Assembly: GCA_024500155.1 (NCBI GenBank)
Contig: CM044874.1
Location: 41,858,384-41,922,383, forward strand
Source: Chenopodium formosanum
Lineage: Eukaryota; Streptophyta; Magnoliopsida; Caryophyllales; Amaranthaceae
Direction of reading: 5' to 3'
Length of the DNA stretch: 64,000 nt
Made by a program: the position numbers and the translations under genes. Shown one piece after another: positions 35,055-45,686 of this stretch; the first letter of the stretch is position 1; each line of letters begins with the position of its first letter. Below the pieces are notes generated by a model. The model worked only from the letters and a program-made list of their open reading frames with translations. It made no database searches and was not told the DNA's origin.

Positions 35055-36685
35055 GCTGTTTACCCTCATAATTTTGTACGTTTACAAAAATTTTCAAGAG
35101 AGACAACTTTGAGAGAGTAGAACTCATCCGTTTGAGTCAAGCGCAAGTAAGAAAACTCGTTCTTCGTCTACCCAGCCAGACCCGTCTATCTTCAAATATC
35201 AAATCTAAAGGTACTGTCTCTGCCTCTCTCGGCTCTTTTTCATGTTTCACCGTTTGTACATATTTCTTGCAATAAATGGATGCATCACCAACACACACGG
35301 CACAACCTAGGTTAGAGTCCAGCCGGTACACCAGGAACGGCTGAGTCTAGGACTGGGAGTGCCGTCTCGGGGTGTTGGGACCACCCTTTTGCTTGGATTC
35401 CGACCATTTACGTGTTTGTGCAGGACACAATGGCTCACACTATGCAGACGACCCCCGATCCGGATTAAAGAAGCGAGGGCTCAGGCGGCCAAACGCCTGA
35501 GGGAGATGCGTCTGGTCAGAGAAACCAGGTGGCTCTGGAGAGATCCCCTCCGCGTGCCCCTTTTACTCCCGCAGATTCCTGTTTGGAAGAATGCGACCAA
35601 GGCGGCGATGAAGCCGTCTCAGCTTTTCTTACACAAAATGAGGAGGAGACGGAGAGCAACAGCTCCGCCTCCACTTCTAAGAGCAGTGACGACTTGCCAC
35701 CGCTTGTAGATAGTGAGGAGGAGGAGAGGAAGAAATGGAGTGAGAAGGAAGACCCCTTCAAAAATCCACGTCTCAGCAAAAGACAGGGGTCACATGGAGG
35801 ACAACTTAGAGAGATTTAAACAAATGCACCCGTTAGGAGACGGGTAAAAAAATCAGAGTGCCGCCTGAGGACAACACCATCGCTTGGGAAGACGATCAAC
35901 AGAACGCCAACAGCTACTTCGCTGTTATGAGGCGGCGTTAAAGGTAGGTCTTTGCTTTCCCCTTCACCAGGCGGTGAAGGCAATCTTGAGAGGCTACAGC
36001 CTCGGAGTCTGGCAACTTACCCCCAATTCTTAGGCAAACATCTTGGGGTATGTTGCCGCCTGCGAACTCCAGGGGCTCCATCCCGGCTAGGAAGCATTTG
36101 CTAAGATGCATTATATTAGCTGAAGCCTAGGCGGTTGGAGGGCGCGGTACACTTTAACCACGTATCCCCAATACATGATGACCTTAGACAAGGTCTCTAA
36201 ATTTGACGGCTGGAAGCGCAGGTTCTACATGTTGACGGCTCCCAAAAGCGGGAGAACTATGAGTTCCGCCAATATAATAAGAAGCCCGAACTGATGGGCC
36301 GGAAGTGCTGTCTTCCCCGGATCCCAGATGAGGACTTCGACAAAATAATTGAGGCAAACTTTTTCGGCTTCACATACGCAACCTTGTCAACCAGGGAGAC
36401 AATAAAAGTCCCCAAGAACTGGATCCCTAAGAGCTCCTGGTGTAGGGACGAGTGTTTCTTAGCCGCCTGCGGGCTAGGAAACATGTTTACCAAACGTATG
36501 CGCCTGAGTTTACATCCGCCTGTAGTACTTTTGTATCAGAATTGCCTGATGATATATTGATCAACTTTTTTCTTTTTGCAAAAGAAGCTTTGAGCATGTT
36601 GCAAACTGAGAAGACACCCCAACGGTCCTCTACAACCATCCACAAGGTGCTTCCGGAAAAACAGGCGGTCGCGATAAGGGCCAAG

Positions 36686-36769
36686 GTAAAAAAGCGCTTG
36701 ACTCTTTCTTAGGTTGGCCTCAAAGTTTACTTTCTCCGGATGCTAACTTTAACTTGGTTATTTTCACAG
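36686..36769 (+). other. Predicted intron 1 (of those recognisable) in the antisense gene
   Basis: Donor AAG|GTAAAA, acceptor TTTTCACAG|GG, 84 bp. Removal keeps the frame (..IRAK then GGEVGKTFEKN..). Confidence 0.7.
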
Positions 36770-37022
36770 GGAGGAGAGGTAGGGAAGACGTTTGAGAAAA
36801 ATCTCAAACGGGCCAGGGAGGAATCCGCCTCCACCCCCAACAAGACCAAAAAATCCAGCTCCGCCATGACACCTAGCGCCTCAGCCGGGAATAACCAGAT
36901 GCGGATAGAGGGGCGAAATGAGAGGATAGGCGGCAGTCTGAGCCTCAACCTCATCAACCCCCTATCAGCAATCGGGGGGTTCACCACGCCTGCAAGCGGC
37001 TCCCGCTTGGCCGGTTCTGAAG

Positions 37023-37165
37023 GTAAGAACCCATTTGAATCCCTGCCTGAGCTGGGTGGCCTTTGCGAGTGAAATCCCACTCCCAACAAACGTCATCCTC
37101 AGACGGTCGGCAACAGATATGTGCTGCCTTAATTTCGCACTCATCACCTATTGATTATGGTGCAG
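37023..37165 (+). other. Predicted intron 2 in the antisense gene
   Basis: Donor GAAG|GTAAGA, acceptor GGTGCAG|AT, 143 bp. Splicing splits one codon and restores ..GSE-D-QSPRWPDVQ.. in frame. Confidence 0.7.
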
Positions 37166-37299
37166 ATCAATCTCCTCGCTGGCCAGACGTCCAGAGGCAT
37201 GCTAAGGCCATGCTGGAGGCGGTGAGCAGGAAGGACAAGAACGCTATCCCTGGGATAGAGACGTTCAATCTTGAACGAATCCTGTCCCTTCTTGCTGAG

Positions 37300-37369
37300 G
37301 TAAGATACTTAACAAATTTTTCTAAGTGCTTTACTCCACCTGCAATACTAACTTAATTTGCTTTTGCAG
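37300..37369 (+). other. Predicted intron 3 in the antisense gene
   Basis: Donor GAG|GTAAGA, acceptor CTTTTGCAG|GC, 70 bp with a T-rich 3' end. The frame is kept (..SLLAE then AQLRVDG..). Confidence 0.75.
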
Positions 37370-38116
37370 GCTCAGCTGCGGGTAGACGGGCTCAAGCATC
37401 CTTATACCCGCAAACGGGAAGAGGTAAAAAGGGCCAAGAAGTCCGCCACAGACGCTGATAATGTTGCTTTATACTCCACTATCGTAAATGAACTTGAAAC
37501 TAAAGCAATCACCATGACACAGGCGTCAAAAATCCAGCAGCTAGAGGCGGATCTGAAGACGGCCAACCTACGGGTGAGCGACGCAGAGACGGCTCAGAAG
37601 GGGGCGGAGGAGGCTCTGAAAAAGGCGGAGGAGGGCCACAAGAAGGCTGACGAGGCGCTCAAGAAGGCCGACGAGGCGCTCAAGAAGGCCCTGGCGGACC
37701 TTGGCACACTCCAAGGTGTTTTTGAAGAGAACACCAACTTGAAAGCCAAGGTTGAGAAGCTGGAGAAGGAGGCTGCCCAGGCTCAGAGAAACTTTGCAGC
37801 AATTTTGGAGGCAGAGCAAAACCACCTGGTTGCTGAAAGTGATGCTGACAATGACGCCAAAATGAAGATCGTCTGGGCTGCCTTGTACCTAGACAAGGAT
37901 TATGGCGTCTGGGCACTGGCTCACAAGTACGCCGAAGACGTGGTGTACTTGAGAGAGAAAGGTGAGCCAGAGCCAGAGTCCTTCGCCGTCTGGGCCAACG
38001 CCAACACGGAGCTTCCCACGCTTGAGCTACCTGGTCTTGGTGAAGCATATGAGACTCCCTCATATGATGAGGAAGAGAAGGAGGACCGGGAGGAGCCGCC
38101 TATGGGCCAGAAGTGA

Positions 38117-39501
38117 TTTCAGCGGCAGTATGCCAATTCTTCTTTTTTTATTATTTCTTTTATCTGCGGTAGTATGCCAAAAACTTGCTTTCCGGCCTGA
38201 GTGCCGAGTATCCTTGTATTTATCGGCTGAGGAGCCAGGTTAATCAACAATTTCTCTCTTCTCCCGGTCGGCGTCCGGTTAACATTTGATCCACTACAAC
38301 CGTTTGGTTGGGTGGACATTTAATGAATGCACCGACTGAGTCGGTTTTGATCATTTTGCATTTGTATGGATTTTAATTTTTGCATTTGTGCATATATGTC
38401 CTTGCCCCTGGACGACTATGTGGTTGGTTAAAATGGAGTTGGTTGATTGACTTGGGAAATTTTGATGCTGTAAAGAGCATGCTGCGTTTGTAAGTCAATC
38501 AATCACCTTAGTGATTGCACCAAACCAAGTGCACAACCGTACACCAACAAGCATTCCAGTCACTAACCAGACGGTGTTTGTCTGTCTAGGTAGAGATTTC
38601 ATAGCCATTGCACAACTTTTTTCCCCCAAACAGGAGAATGGGTGCAACTTAAAAATGAAAAAACTTCGGTCGGTCACCGGCTGATGTCTCTTTGACATCC
38701 GGTTCCCGAAGACTTGGTCGTTCTTTAGATTACCCAGGTCAGGCGGCTATGAGTTGAACAATGAGGTCGCTCAATTTTTTGCCGCCTGCATGTGTACATA
38801 AAGCAAACGATAAGAGTGCTTTTGGCGAAGATTGCACCCAGAGAGGTGTCGCCAGACGCCATATTTCATATTGGAGCAGACGAATTTACAAAGTTGTATA
38901 ACCATCCGGCCATTGACCTCATGTCCTTTTCAAGACGGTTGTATAGCCATTGCCCAACTCTGTTTTCCTCAATGGGATAGTTTGTGCAATTTTGGAATGA
39001 AAAGCCTAAGAACTTCGGTCGGTCACCGACTGATGTCTTAGGACATCCGGTGTTCGGAAAGCTTAGTCGTTCTTTAGACTGTTCTGGTCAGACGGCTATG
39101 CATGGGCTGATTTGACCACTTAATTGCGGCCGTCTGCATGGTTATGTAGAGTAAGCATGTTGGCTTCTCTTTGCGACTATCGCACCCGGAGGGGTATCAC
39201 TGGACACCTTTGTCCATGTTGGGACAGACGAATTTGTGAAAAAGCAGCCATCCGGCCATTGGCCTCTGGACTAGGTTGAGACCGGCTATATAGCCACTAA
39301 GAGATTTTATGCTTAGCTTAATTATGTGGCCATTGGTCTCTCATCATACAGACGTTAATTTCTTTTCCAAGTCTCAAACTCAGAAGGTTTAACAAATGAC
39401 CGTCTGAGCATTGCTTCAGGCGGCGTACAAAACACAAACAAAATTGAAAACAAAAAGCGATTTCTCACTAATATACTTCTTATTTACATACATTACAAAT
39501 C
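38117..39501. repeat. Non-coding spacer of Tat1 with a tandem duplication of about 350 bp
   Basis: Two copies, about 38,560-38,930 and 38,931-39,270, share ordered phrases: ATAGCCATTGC(A/C)CAACT, AACTTCGGTCGGTCACCG, GGTCGTTCTTTAGA or a close variant, GCACCC(A/G)GAG, and GACGAATTT. It lies between the facing 3' ends of pol and the antisense gene. Confidence 0.75.
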
Positions 39502-40203
39502 TCAAAAGTAGTATTTTTTCAAATTGTCTACATTCCAAGTTATAGGCAGGTGCCTGCCGTCAGGAGTTTCCAAGCGGTAGATGCCGTCACTTACTTCTTC
39601 AAAGATCCGGTAGGAGCTTTCCCAATTTGGAGTTAGCTTTCCCAGTTCAATTGCCCTACCGGTTGCCTCCATTTTCCGTAACACTAAGTCGTCAACCTTC
39701 AAGGGACACTTGTGCACTTTCTTATTGTAAACTCAGGTCATTCTCAAACGGTAAATCTCATGACGCAAGACGACATTGCCTCTGCGTTCTGGGATTGAAT
39801 CCAATGCCAGACGCATTGCTTCCTAGTTTGCCTCTTCATCATATAGCATGACTCTGAGAGTCGGCTCGTAATGTTAAATGGGCAAGATGGCTTCAGCACC
39901 ATAAACCATGAGAAATGGGGTTTCACCGGTTGCCCCCTTTGTTGTTGTCCGGATGGCCCATAGGACGTGGATTAACTCTTCTGCCCACAAGCCACCGGCT
40001 CTTTAAATTTTCTTCCTAATGCCGTCTGAGATCATTTTGTTGAGGGTTTCAACTTGGCCGTTTGCTTGGGGTCGGCCGACTGATGCAAAATAGCTTGAGA
40101 TCCCTTGATCTCCCAACCAAGTTTTGAGCTGAGGCATCTCAAACTGAGGGCCATTATCGAACATCATAGACATAGGTACCCCAAATCGGGTGGTAATGTT
40201 CTT
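39502..40203 (-). pseudogene. Tat1 integrase, C-terminal part, broken
   Basis: This continues the pol frame after a stop at the end of the 642-codon segment. Catalytic positions of the D,D,E triad are recognisable: FDNGPQF (second Asp) and GRPQANGQVE (Glu). The C-terminal part (39717-39502, minus) is open and ends TWNVDNLKKYY. Several TAG/TGA stops and a shift interrupt the middle. Family role: strand transfer of element DNA into the genome. Confidence 0.8.
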
Positions 40204-42132
40204 CTAGATGAAGGAAATTACGTCTAAGGTCTTGATGTTCTTAACCGCCTCGGCCTCCACCCACTTGGTGAAATAATCCACAGCCACCAAGATGTAGCGA
40301 TTTCCGCCAGGAGCAGGCGTGTAAGGACCTAAAATGTCCATGCCCCATTTTGCAAACGGGATAGGGCTGTGGATGACCGTCAGATCAGTAGCTGGACGGT
40401 GAATGAGTTTGCCAAATTTTTGGCACTGGTCACATTTCTTCACCAACTCCTTGGCACCTGCCTCAAGAGTTGGCAAAAAATAATGTCGTCTGGCTCTGAC
40501 GGTTAGAGACCTGCCGCCTATGTGGGAGGTAGAGAATCCCGAGTGCAAGTCTTCGAGAACTTCCTTCCCCTTTTCTAGGGTGATACACTTCAAAAGAGGC
40601 TTCAGAAACTCCGCCTTGAAGAGTTCTCCGTTTCTCAACTCAAAGCTTGCAGCTCGCTTCTTTAGGACGGCTGCCTCTAGTGGCAAATCAGGAAGTGTAC
40701 CGTCTGAAAGGTAGGCCTGGATGCCATCCATCCAGGTAGAGCTTCGTTCAAGAATTCCAATGGGATCTTCACAGATGCTTCTTTTTTCAAGAACTTCCCA
40801 TAAGACTGACCTAGGCATATCATGGTAGGCGGAAGATGCCAGCTTTGATAATGCATCCCCCTGGTTGTTGTCCGACCTAGGCACTTGGTTCAGATGGAAT
40901 TCCTCAAGTTCCTCAGCCTCTTCTTTGACTGCCTGAAGGTATTTGATCATAGCCGGATGAGTTGCTTCATATTTTCCCTCATACTGGCTAACGACCAACT
41001 GTGAATCAGAGTAGGCGTCAATTTTCATTGCCCCTGCCACCTTACATATACAGATACCGGCTAGCAGGGCTTCATATTCCGTCTCATTATTAGAGGCCCG
41101 AAACTTGAACCGTAGTGCATACTCATATCTGCCCCCTTCAGGAGACTCGTAGATTACACCTGCACCACAGCCGTTCTTTGTAGAGCTCTCGTCTACATAC
41201 ACTTTCCAAACCTGATTATGATTATTCGGAGCCACCGGACGGGTCATTTCAACAATGAAGTCGGCAAACGCCTGACCTTTCACTGCCTTTCTTTGTTTGT
41301 AAGTGATTTCAAGACTTTGCATTTCAATAGCCCATTTCAACATTCTCCCGGATGACTCCAAGGTGGACATTAGCCGCTTGAGTGGCTGGTCGGTGTAAAT
41401 CACCACCGGATGTGCCAGAAAGTAAGGCTTCATCTTTTTAAATGCCATATACAAAGCAAGGCCAAATTTTTCAACCATGGGGTACCGGAGTTCAGCATGT
41501 TTGAGGACATGGCTAATGAAGTAAAACGGGAGCTGAACGTCGTCTCGCTCAGCAAGGAGAACGACACTAAGAGTATGATCTGAGACGGCTAAATACATGT
41601 ACAACGTCTCCCTAGGCAAAGGACTAACCAGCCTTGGTGGAAAATGCAAGTGTTCTTTTAACTTCTGGAATGTCGTCTCAGCATCGTCTCCCCATTCAAA
41701 CCTGGTCTTCTTCCTGATTGATTTGTCTCCTGACCGGCTGAGGAACCTCCCCAAGGTGGTCAGGCAACCGGTGAGTCTCTGAACTTCCTTGATAGAACAG
41801 GGTGACTTCATGTCAATCACCACCTGTATCTTTTCGGGGTTAGCCTCTATCCCCCTTTGATCAATAAGGAATCCGAGAAACTTCCCAGACTCAACACCAA
41901 AGACGCATTTCTTGGGGTTTAACATGACCTTATGCCGCCTGAGGGTGGTGAATGTTTCTCGGAGATCAGCAAGATGATCCGCCTGTTGCTTGGATTTGAC
42001 TATCATGTCATCAATGTACGCCTCCACATTCCTCCCAATTTGATTAATGAAGACCGTATTAATCATCCGTTGGAAAGTGGCAGGCGCATTTTTCAAGCCA
42101 AACGGCATCACAGTATAACAGAATAACCCCAA
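40204..42132 (-). CDS. pol: Tat1 pol segment: RT palm, RNase H, second (archaeal-like) RNase H, integrase N-terminal half
   Basis: This is 642 codons without a stop on the minus strand. RT: MPFGLKNAPATFQRM, then the catalytic YIDD at residues 39-42 and FLGFLIDQRGIE. RT-linked RNase H lies at about 175-290 (IYTDQPLKRL). A second RNase H lies at about 309-440, with its acidic residues in place: VYVDESS (Asp314), ETEYEALLAG (Glu352), AYSDSQLVV (Asp376) and QGDALSKLAS (Asp426). Integrase starts with the zinc-binding H530, H537, C567, C570 and the first catalytic Asp599 (WGMDILGP). The first methionine is not the true start, since RT continues upstream behind a stop at about 42,170. A dual RNase H marks the Tat lineage. 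The segment is part of one polyprotein, not a separate gene. Confidence 0.9.
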   Translation of the reverse strand: MGLFCYTVMPFGLKNAPATFQRMINTVFINQIGRNVEAYIDDMIVKSKQQADHLADLRETFTTLRRHKVMLNPKKCVFGVESGKFLGFLIDQRGIEANPEKIQVVIDMKSPCSIKEVQRLTGCLTTLGRFLSRSGDKSIRKKTRFEWGDDAETTFQKLKEHLHFPPRLVSPLPRETLYMYLAVSDHTLSVVLLAERDDVQLPFYFISHVLKHAELRYPMVEKFGLALYMAFKKMKPYFLAHPVVIYTDQPLKRLMSTLESSGRMLKWAIEMQSLEITYKQRKAVKGQAFADFIVEMTRPVAPNNHNQVWKVYVDESSTKNGCGAGVIYESPEGGRYEYALRFKFRASNNETEYEALLAGICICKVAGAMKIDAYSDSQLVVSQYEGKYEATHPAMIKYLQAVKEEAEELEEFHLNQVPRSDNNQGDALSKLASSAYHDMPRSVLWEVLEKRSICEDPIGILERSSTWMDGIQAYLSDGTLPDLPLEAAVLKKRAASFELRNGELFKAEFLKPLLKCITLEKGKEVLEDLHSGFSTSHIGGRSLTVRARRHYFLPTLEAGAKELVKKCDQCQKFGKLIHRPATDLTVIHSPIPFAKWGMDILGPYTPAPGGNRYILVAVDYFTKWVEAEAVKNIKTLDVISFI

Positions 42133-42660
42133 ATCAGTAACGAAGGCCGTCTTCTCTTGATCTTTCTTCTAGAGGGGTATTTGATGGAAGCTAGAATAGG
42201 CATCCATAAAGCTCATCAAGGCGTGACCGGCTGTAGAGTTGACTAGACTGTCGATCTTTGGAATCGAGTAGCTGTCCATTGGACACGCCTTGTTGAGGTC
42301 TGTGTAATCAACACACATGCGCCAGGTCCCATTCGGTTATTTAACAAGGACCACATTGGCCACCCAGTCGGGGAAATTACAAGGCCGAATGAACCTGGCG
42401 TCTAGCATCTTTTTTACTTCGGCAGCTGCCGCCAGACTTCTTTCCTCGTCGTGGTTTCTTTTCTTTTGCCGGATGGACTTCTTTTTGGGGTCCACGGCGA
42501 GTTTGTGGACAGCGAGATCCGGGCTGACGCCTGGCATCTCTTCCACTTCAAAGGCAAAAATGTCTTTGAATTCTTTCAGCAGAAGGTGCAAGCTTGCACC
42601 CAGAGTAGCATGAGTAACCGTCCCAACCTTTATAGTACACTCTGGACGGCTGTCATCCAA
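42133..42660 (-). pseudogene. Tat1 RT, N-terminal part, interrupted
   Basis: 42660-42337 is open: FKDIFAFEVEEMPGVSPDLA, an RT N-terminal linker, and ARFIRPCNFPDWVANVVLVK, an RT start motif. A stop follows at about 42,336, then WRMCVDYTDLNKACPMDSY and another stop near 42,170 just before the long open segment. All are in the order expected for Ty3/gypsy RT. Confidence 0.85.
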
Positions 42661-43259
42661 AACGAGATCAATGTTTTCACCAGTCGGTTGGGGACGGAGC
42701 TCGTCTGACCATTCACCGGTCAGTGATTGCTATTTTTTCTCTCTCTTCACCTCCACTAGCAGAGGTGCCTTTCTTTTCTTTCCGACTGCTGGTGGGGCGG
42801 GTACTGGGTCGGCATCCTTGACATTGTCAAGGTCTATTGGTTCTTGGCCGTCTGGGCCACAATATCTTTGACGGCTGAGAGGTAACACTCTCGGGCTGTC
42901 TTCTGATCCCCATTCAAGGAACCAACATAGCCGTCATCCCTCTCATACTTGATGAGCATGAGAGACGGGATGATTACCGCCTTGGCTTCGTTGAGAGTTG
43001 GCCTGCCAAGGATAATGTGTTAGGCGGTCAACTCCTCAACGACAAAGAATCTGACGTCAACATGTTGTCCCTAGCCTTTCTCTCCCAGCCGGATGGGTAA
43101 GTCAATTCTTCCGGCTGGGTAGACCATCCCACCCCCAAAACCAACCAAGGGGTGGGTGACCGGATGCATGCTTCTGACATTGTATTTCAGTTTTTACAGG
43201 CACCGGAGGCTGATGATGTCTGATGAGCTGCCGGTGTCAATAAGGATCCGTCCAACCAG
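42661..43259 (-). pseudogene. Tat1 protease region, broken
   Basis: The active-site triad DTG lies in ILIDTGSSSDI (codons at 43,238-43,230), followed by a stop a few residues on. VGFGGGMVYPAGRIDLP and HIILGRPTLNE match retropepsin-like flank motifs. The family role is polyprotein cleavage. Confidence 0.8.
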
Positions 43260-45258
43260 CTAGTTGGCAACCTTACATTCAATGACGACTGGTTCATCAT
43301 GCGGACGGCGGACGCTGCCCCTGTCCTTCTCATTGATTAGGACGTCTGGGAAGGAGGAGCTTGCAGACGTCTGTTCATCATCATCTTTGTCCATCTTTCG
43401 AAGATGGCTCTTGGTGCCCCGGATGGTAGGGCCACCACATGAGAATCCGCCTGCTATTGTGTAGACCGACTCCTTGTCGGTATCTGAGCTACTAGCATGC
43501 TGGTGGGTAGTCTTGCAGGACTGACCCTTGCTCTTCTTATTTGCCCCAAATGGGGACTTTGAAATGTAGGACGTCAACAGCCCTTTGTCAACCAAACGGT
43601 CCAACGCCTGCTGAAGACTACAACAGTCGTTGGTGTCATGGCCGACCTCCTCATGGAACTGACAGAATTTATTTTTGTTCCGTGACTGGACGAAACTCTT
43701 CATTGGATTCGGCTTGTCCATGGACAGCCGGTCCTTTACCTCCATGAGGATGGAGTTGTAGTCTTTGTTAAACTCGTACTTGGGGACGTACGGCTTAAAC
43801 TCTCTCTTTTTCTTCTGGGACAGCTTGTCAGAATCACTAACCGCCCAGACTTCTTTTCTATTTCTGCTCTCTTCTTTCTTGTTGGCCGGCTAAGCAAACC
43901 GACTTTCCTTTTGTTTGTCAGACTTCTTGGAGTCTGACTGACCACTAGGCGTGCAGAGGTCGGTAGCCTTAATATAGATCTCTGCCTCCCTCAAGGACGC
44001 CTGTAGCGTGAATGCCCCTTTCCTAACGAGGTCAAACTTGAAGTTTGACCCGTCTCTCAGACCTTTGAAAAATTCTGTAAATGCTACCTCGTCAGACAGT
44101 CCCTGAATCTGGATTCTGACCAGGTTGAACCGCTTGACATATGAGCGTATCCCTTCTCTCTCACCCTGCTTAACGGTGCTCAAATCAAGGCTCGTTTTCT
44201 TAGCAGGGATGTTCATGGAGAAGTTGGTGGCAAACAAGAAGGCTATCTTCTTGAAGTAGTTAATTAAACCGGCTGGCAAGTTGCCAAACCATTGTTGAGC
44301 AATGCCCTTCAATGTAGCCGGGAAACATCGACACCAGGTGGCATCGTCCAACCCTGGTAAGTACATGAGGTTGGTGTAAGCCATGAGGTGATCTTCCGGG
44401 TTGATGGTACCGTCATAGGTACCTACCAATACATTCTTAACCTTGGTCGGCTGTGCCGCCTCCGTTATTTCCCGGGTGAACGCAGATGGTTGTTCACCCA
44501 TGCGAAGCAGACGGAGCTGCCAGTCCAGTGGTTGGACATGGTGATATGCCGCCTGACCTCCGAAGAGTGCCGGCTGCATATAGAAAGGTGGTTACTGATC
44601 CTAGAGTGGACGGTATTACCGCCTATCTGACTCTCATGCAAGGGAAGGGCATTCCCTGCAGAAGTATTGTTGAAGCTGTCTGGGAAATTAGACGTAGAAG
44701 CCGACTCAGACAACTGTTGATTTCTCTTCCGGTTGATGATCTCCCGGGCATCAAGAGTTGACTTTTTACTTCCTACCAGTTGTTGGGTCTGACGGGTATT
44801 GTTGGTATTCTTCTTAGAAAAACGAATTTTGGACTAATCAATGGTCCCGGCTGCCTTCTCCTTTGGATGAGGAGTGGGCTGTCGATCTCTGACTGACTTT
44901 CCCTTTTCCAGAGGAGTCTTCTTGACCGTTTGACCCCTACTTGGGCCAGCCTGACTCTTAGTGATCAGTTCTATAATTTCACCCTTGAAACTTGTCATGA
45001 ATCTCATGAGTTCGTCTCGTGTGATAGGTGCTGATCCAGCTGTCGTATGGGTTTCCCCTTCCTGCTGCCCAAGGGGTCGATTTGCACCCGCCTGGAGGCA
45101 CCCCGCTCCTGAGTCTCTCTAGGCCAGATGCGCTTGGTTATTAGAGATCCATCATCGGCCGTATAGGTTTTGACCTGAGGATCTTCATCCTCCTGGTCTA
45201 TAAAGACTTCTGGGTCATCGCCCAGACGGTTAGGAGGTGGTACAGATTCTTGAACCAT
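43260..45258 (-). pseudogene. gag: Tat1 gag, broken
   Basis: It starts at an ATG at 45258, about 15 bases past the primer site, with MVQESVPPPNRLGDDPEVFI. The frame closes at 45004 and resumes in shifted frames. The open stretch 44579-43890 holds the gag domain: VLVGTYDGTINPEDHLMAY, CFPATLKGIAQQWFGNLP, and FVKRFN-like YVKRFNLV. 43745-43260 holds the zinc-binding motif CQFHEEVGHDTNDC and then an acidic linker to protease. At least three shifts or stops are present. Family role: particle formation and RNA packaging. Confidence 0.85.
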
Positions 45259-45271
45259 CTTCGAGGTACTC

Positions 45272-45289
45272 TCCCCATAGACGGCGCCA
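45272..45289 (-). promoter_or_regulatory. Primer binding site of Tat1
   Basis: TGGCGCCGTCTATGGGGA on the minus strand, two bases after the 5' LTR, fixes the orientation of the element. Confidence 0.88.
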
Positions 45290-45291
45290 AA

Positions 45292-45686
45292 TGTTTTGAA
45301 TATTTTTGTCCCTCGGGAAAGTTACAACACGAAGACTGATCCGGTGCGGCCTGTACTTGCGAAACAAACGGAGACACCGGTTAGGTGGTGCTCCGCCTCC
45401 GACGAACAACTTAGTAACATGAAGGGAGAGAAAAAGGTGCGAAAATTTAGGTGGGTATCTGCTCGGATTCCAGGATTTGTACCCCGTATTAGGTCCCTGA
45501 ACCCTAATCATTGGTGGGCTACGCCGCATTGCGGCTTTCTCGGGATTTGGGCCTGAAGGCTGCCATTTCTCCCAGGTTTCTTGAGTGATACGTGTTAAGC
45601 AGGGATAGGTCCACTTTGGGCAATCCTGGGCTGACACGTGTCATCCTTTGATTGGACCACGTGGCGGGGTAAAATTACCCATAACA
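45292..45686 (-). repeat. 5' LTR of Tat1, with internal deletion removing the TATA box
   Basis: On the minus strand it runs from TGTTATGGGTAATTTTACCC to TTCAAAACA, 395 bp. Relative to the 3' LTR it lacks the 93 bp corresponding to 34596-34688, which include the TATAAATA at 34672-34679. CACGTG cores remain at about 45,635 and 45,659. Confidence 0.9.

Larger units (their letters stand above)
35429..38116 (+). pseudogene. Antisense additional ORF of Tat1 (putative gypsy-type transposon domain plus coiled coil), spliced, decayed at the 5' side
   Basis: This gene runs opposite to gag-pol. An acidic segment (35529-35819, DLPPLVDSEEEE) is followed by a domain at about 35,925-36,560 with LCFPLHQAVKAILRGY, VWQLTPNS, and then DGWKRRFY and WIPKSSWCRD. 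It resembles the plant 'putative gypsy type transposon' domain (Pfam PF04195). Stops such as NS-stop-A and PG-stop-EA look like TGG to TAG changes, and there are frameshifts. From 36,452 on, three introns with GT-AG ends (36686-36769, 37023-37165, 37300-37369) join exons in one frame to the stop at 38116. The last exon encodes a coiled coil with a heptad-like DEALKKA repeat and an acidic tail. Function is unknown; similar antisense ORFs occur in Grande and Retand. Confidence 0.75.
34415..45686 (-). mobile_element. Tat1: complete Tat-lineage Ty3/gypsy element with an antisense gene, inserted in the LTR of C
   Basis: The LTRs are 45292-45686 (5' in the element sense) and 34415-34905 (3'). The flanks are CATTT (34410-34414) and CCTTT (45687-45691), a 5-bp duplication with one mismatch. 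The minus strand carries primer site, gag, protease, RT, RNase H, a second RNase H and integrase. A second RNase H between the RT-linked RNase H and integrase is known for the Tat lineage, as is an extra antisense ORF between pol and the 3' LTR (Grande, Retand and relatives). The plus strand from 35047 to 38116 carries such an antisense gene. Most coding parts have stops or shifts. Removal of Tat1 rejoins the LTR of C exactly. Confidence 0.92.

Noticed and set aside
41932..42708. Plus-strand frames opposite Tat1 RT and protease
   Set aside because: They mirror well-supported minus-strand pol domains and show no independent motif or promoter, unlike the antisense gene at 35-38 kb.
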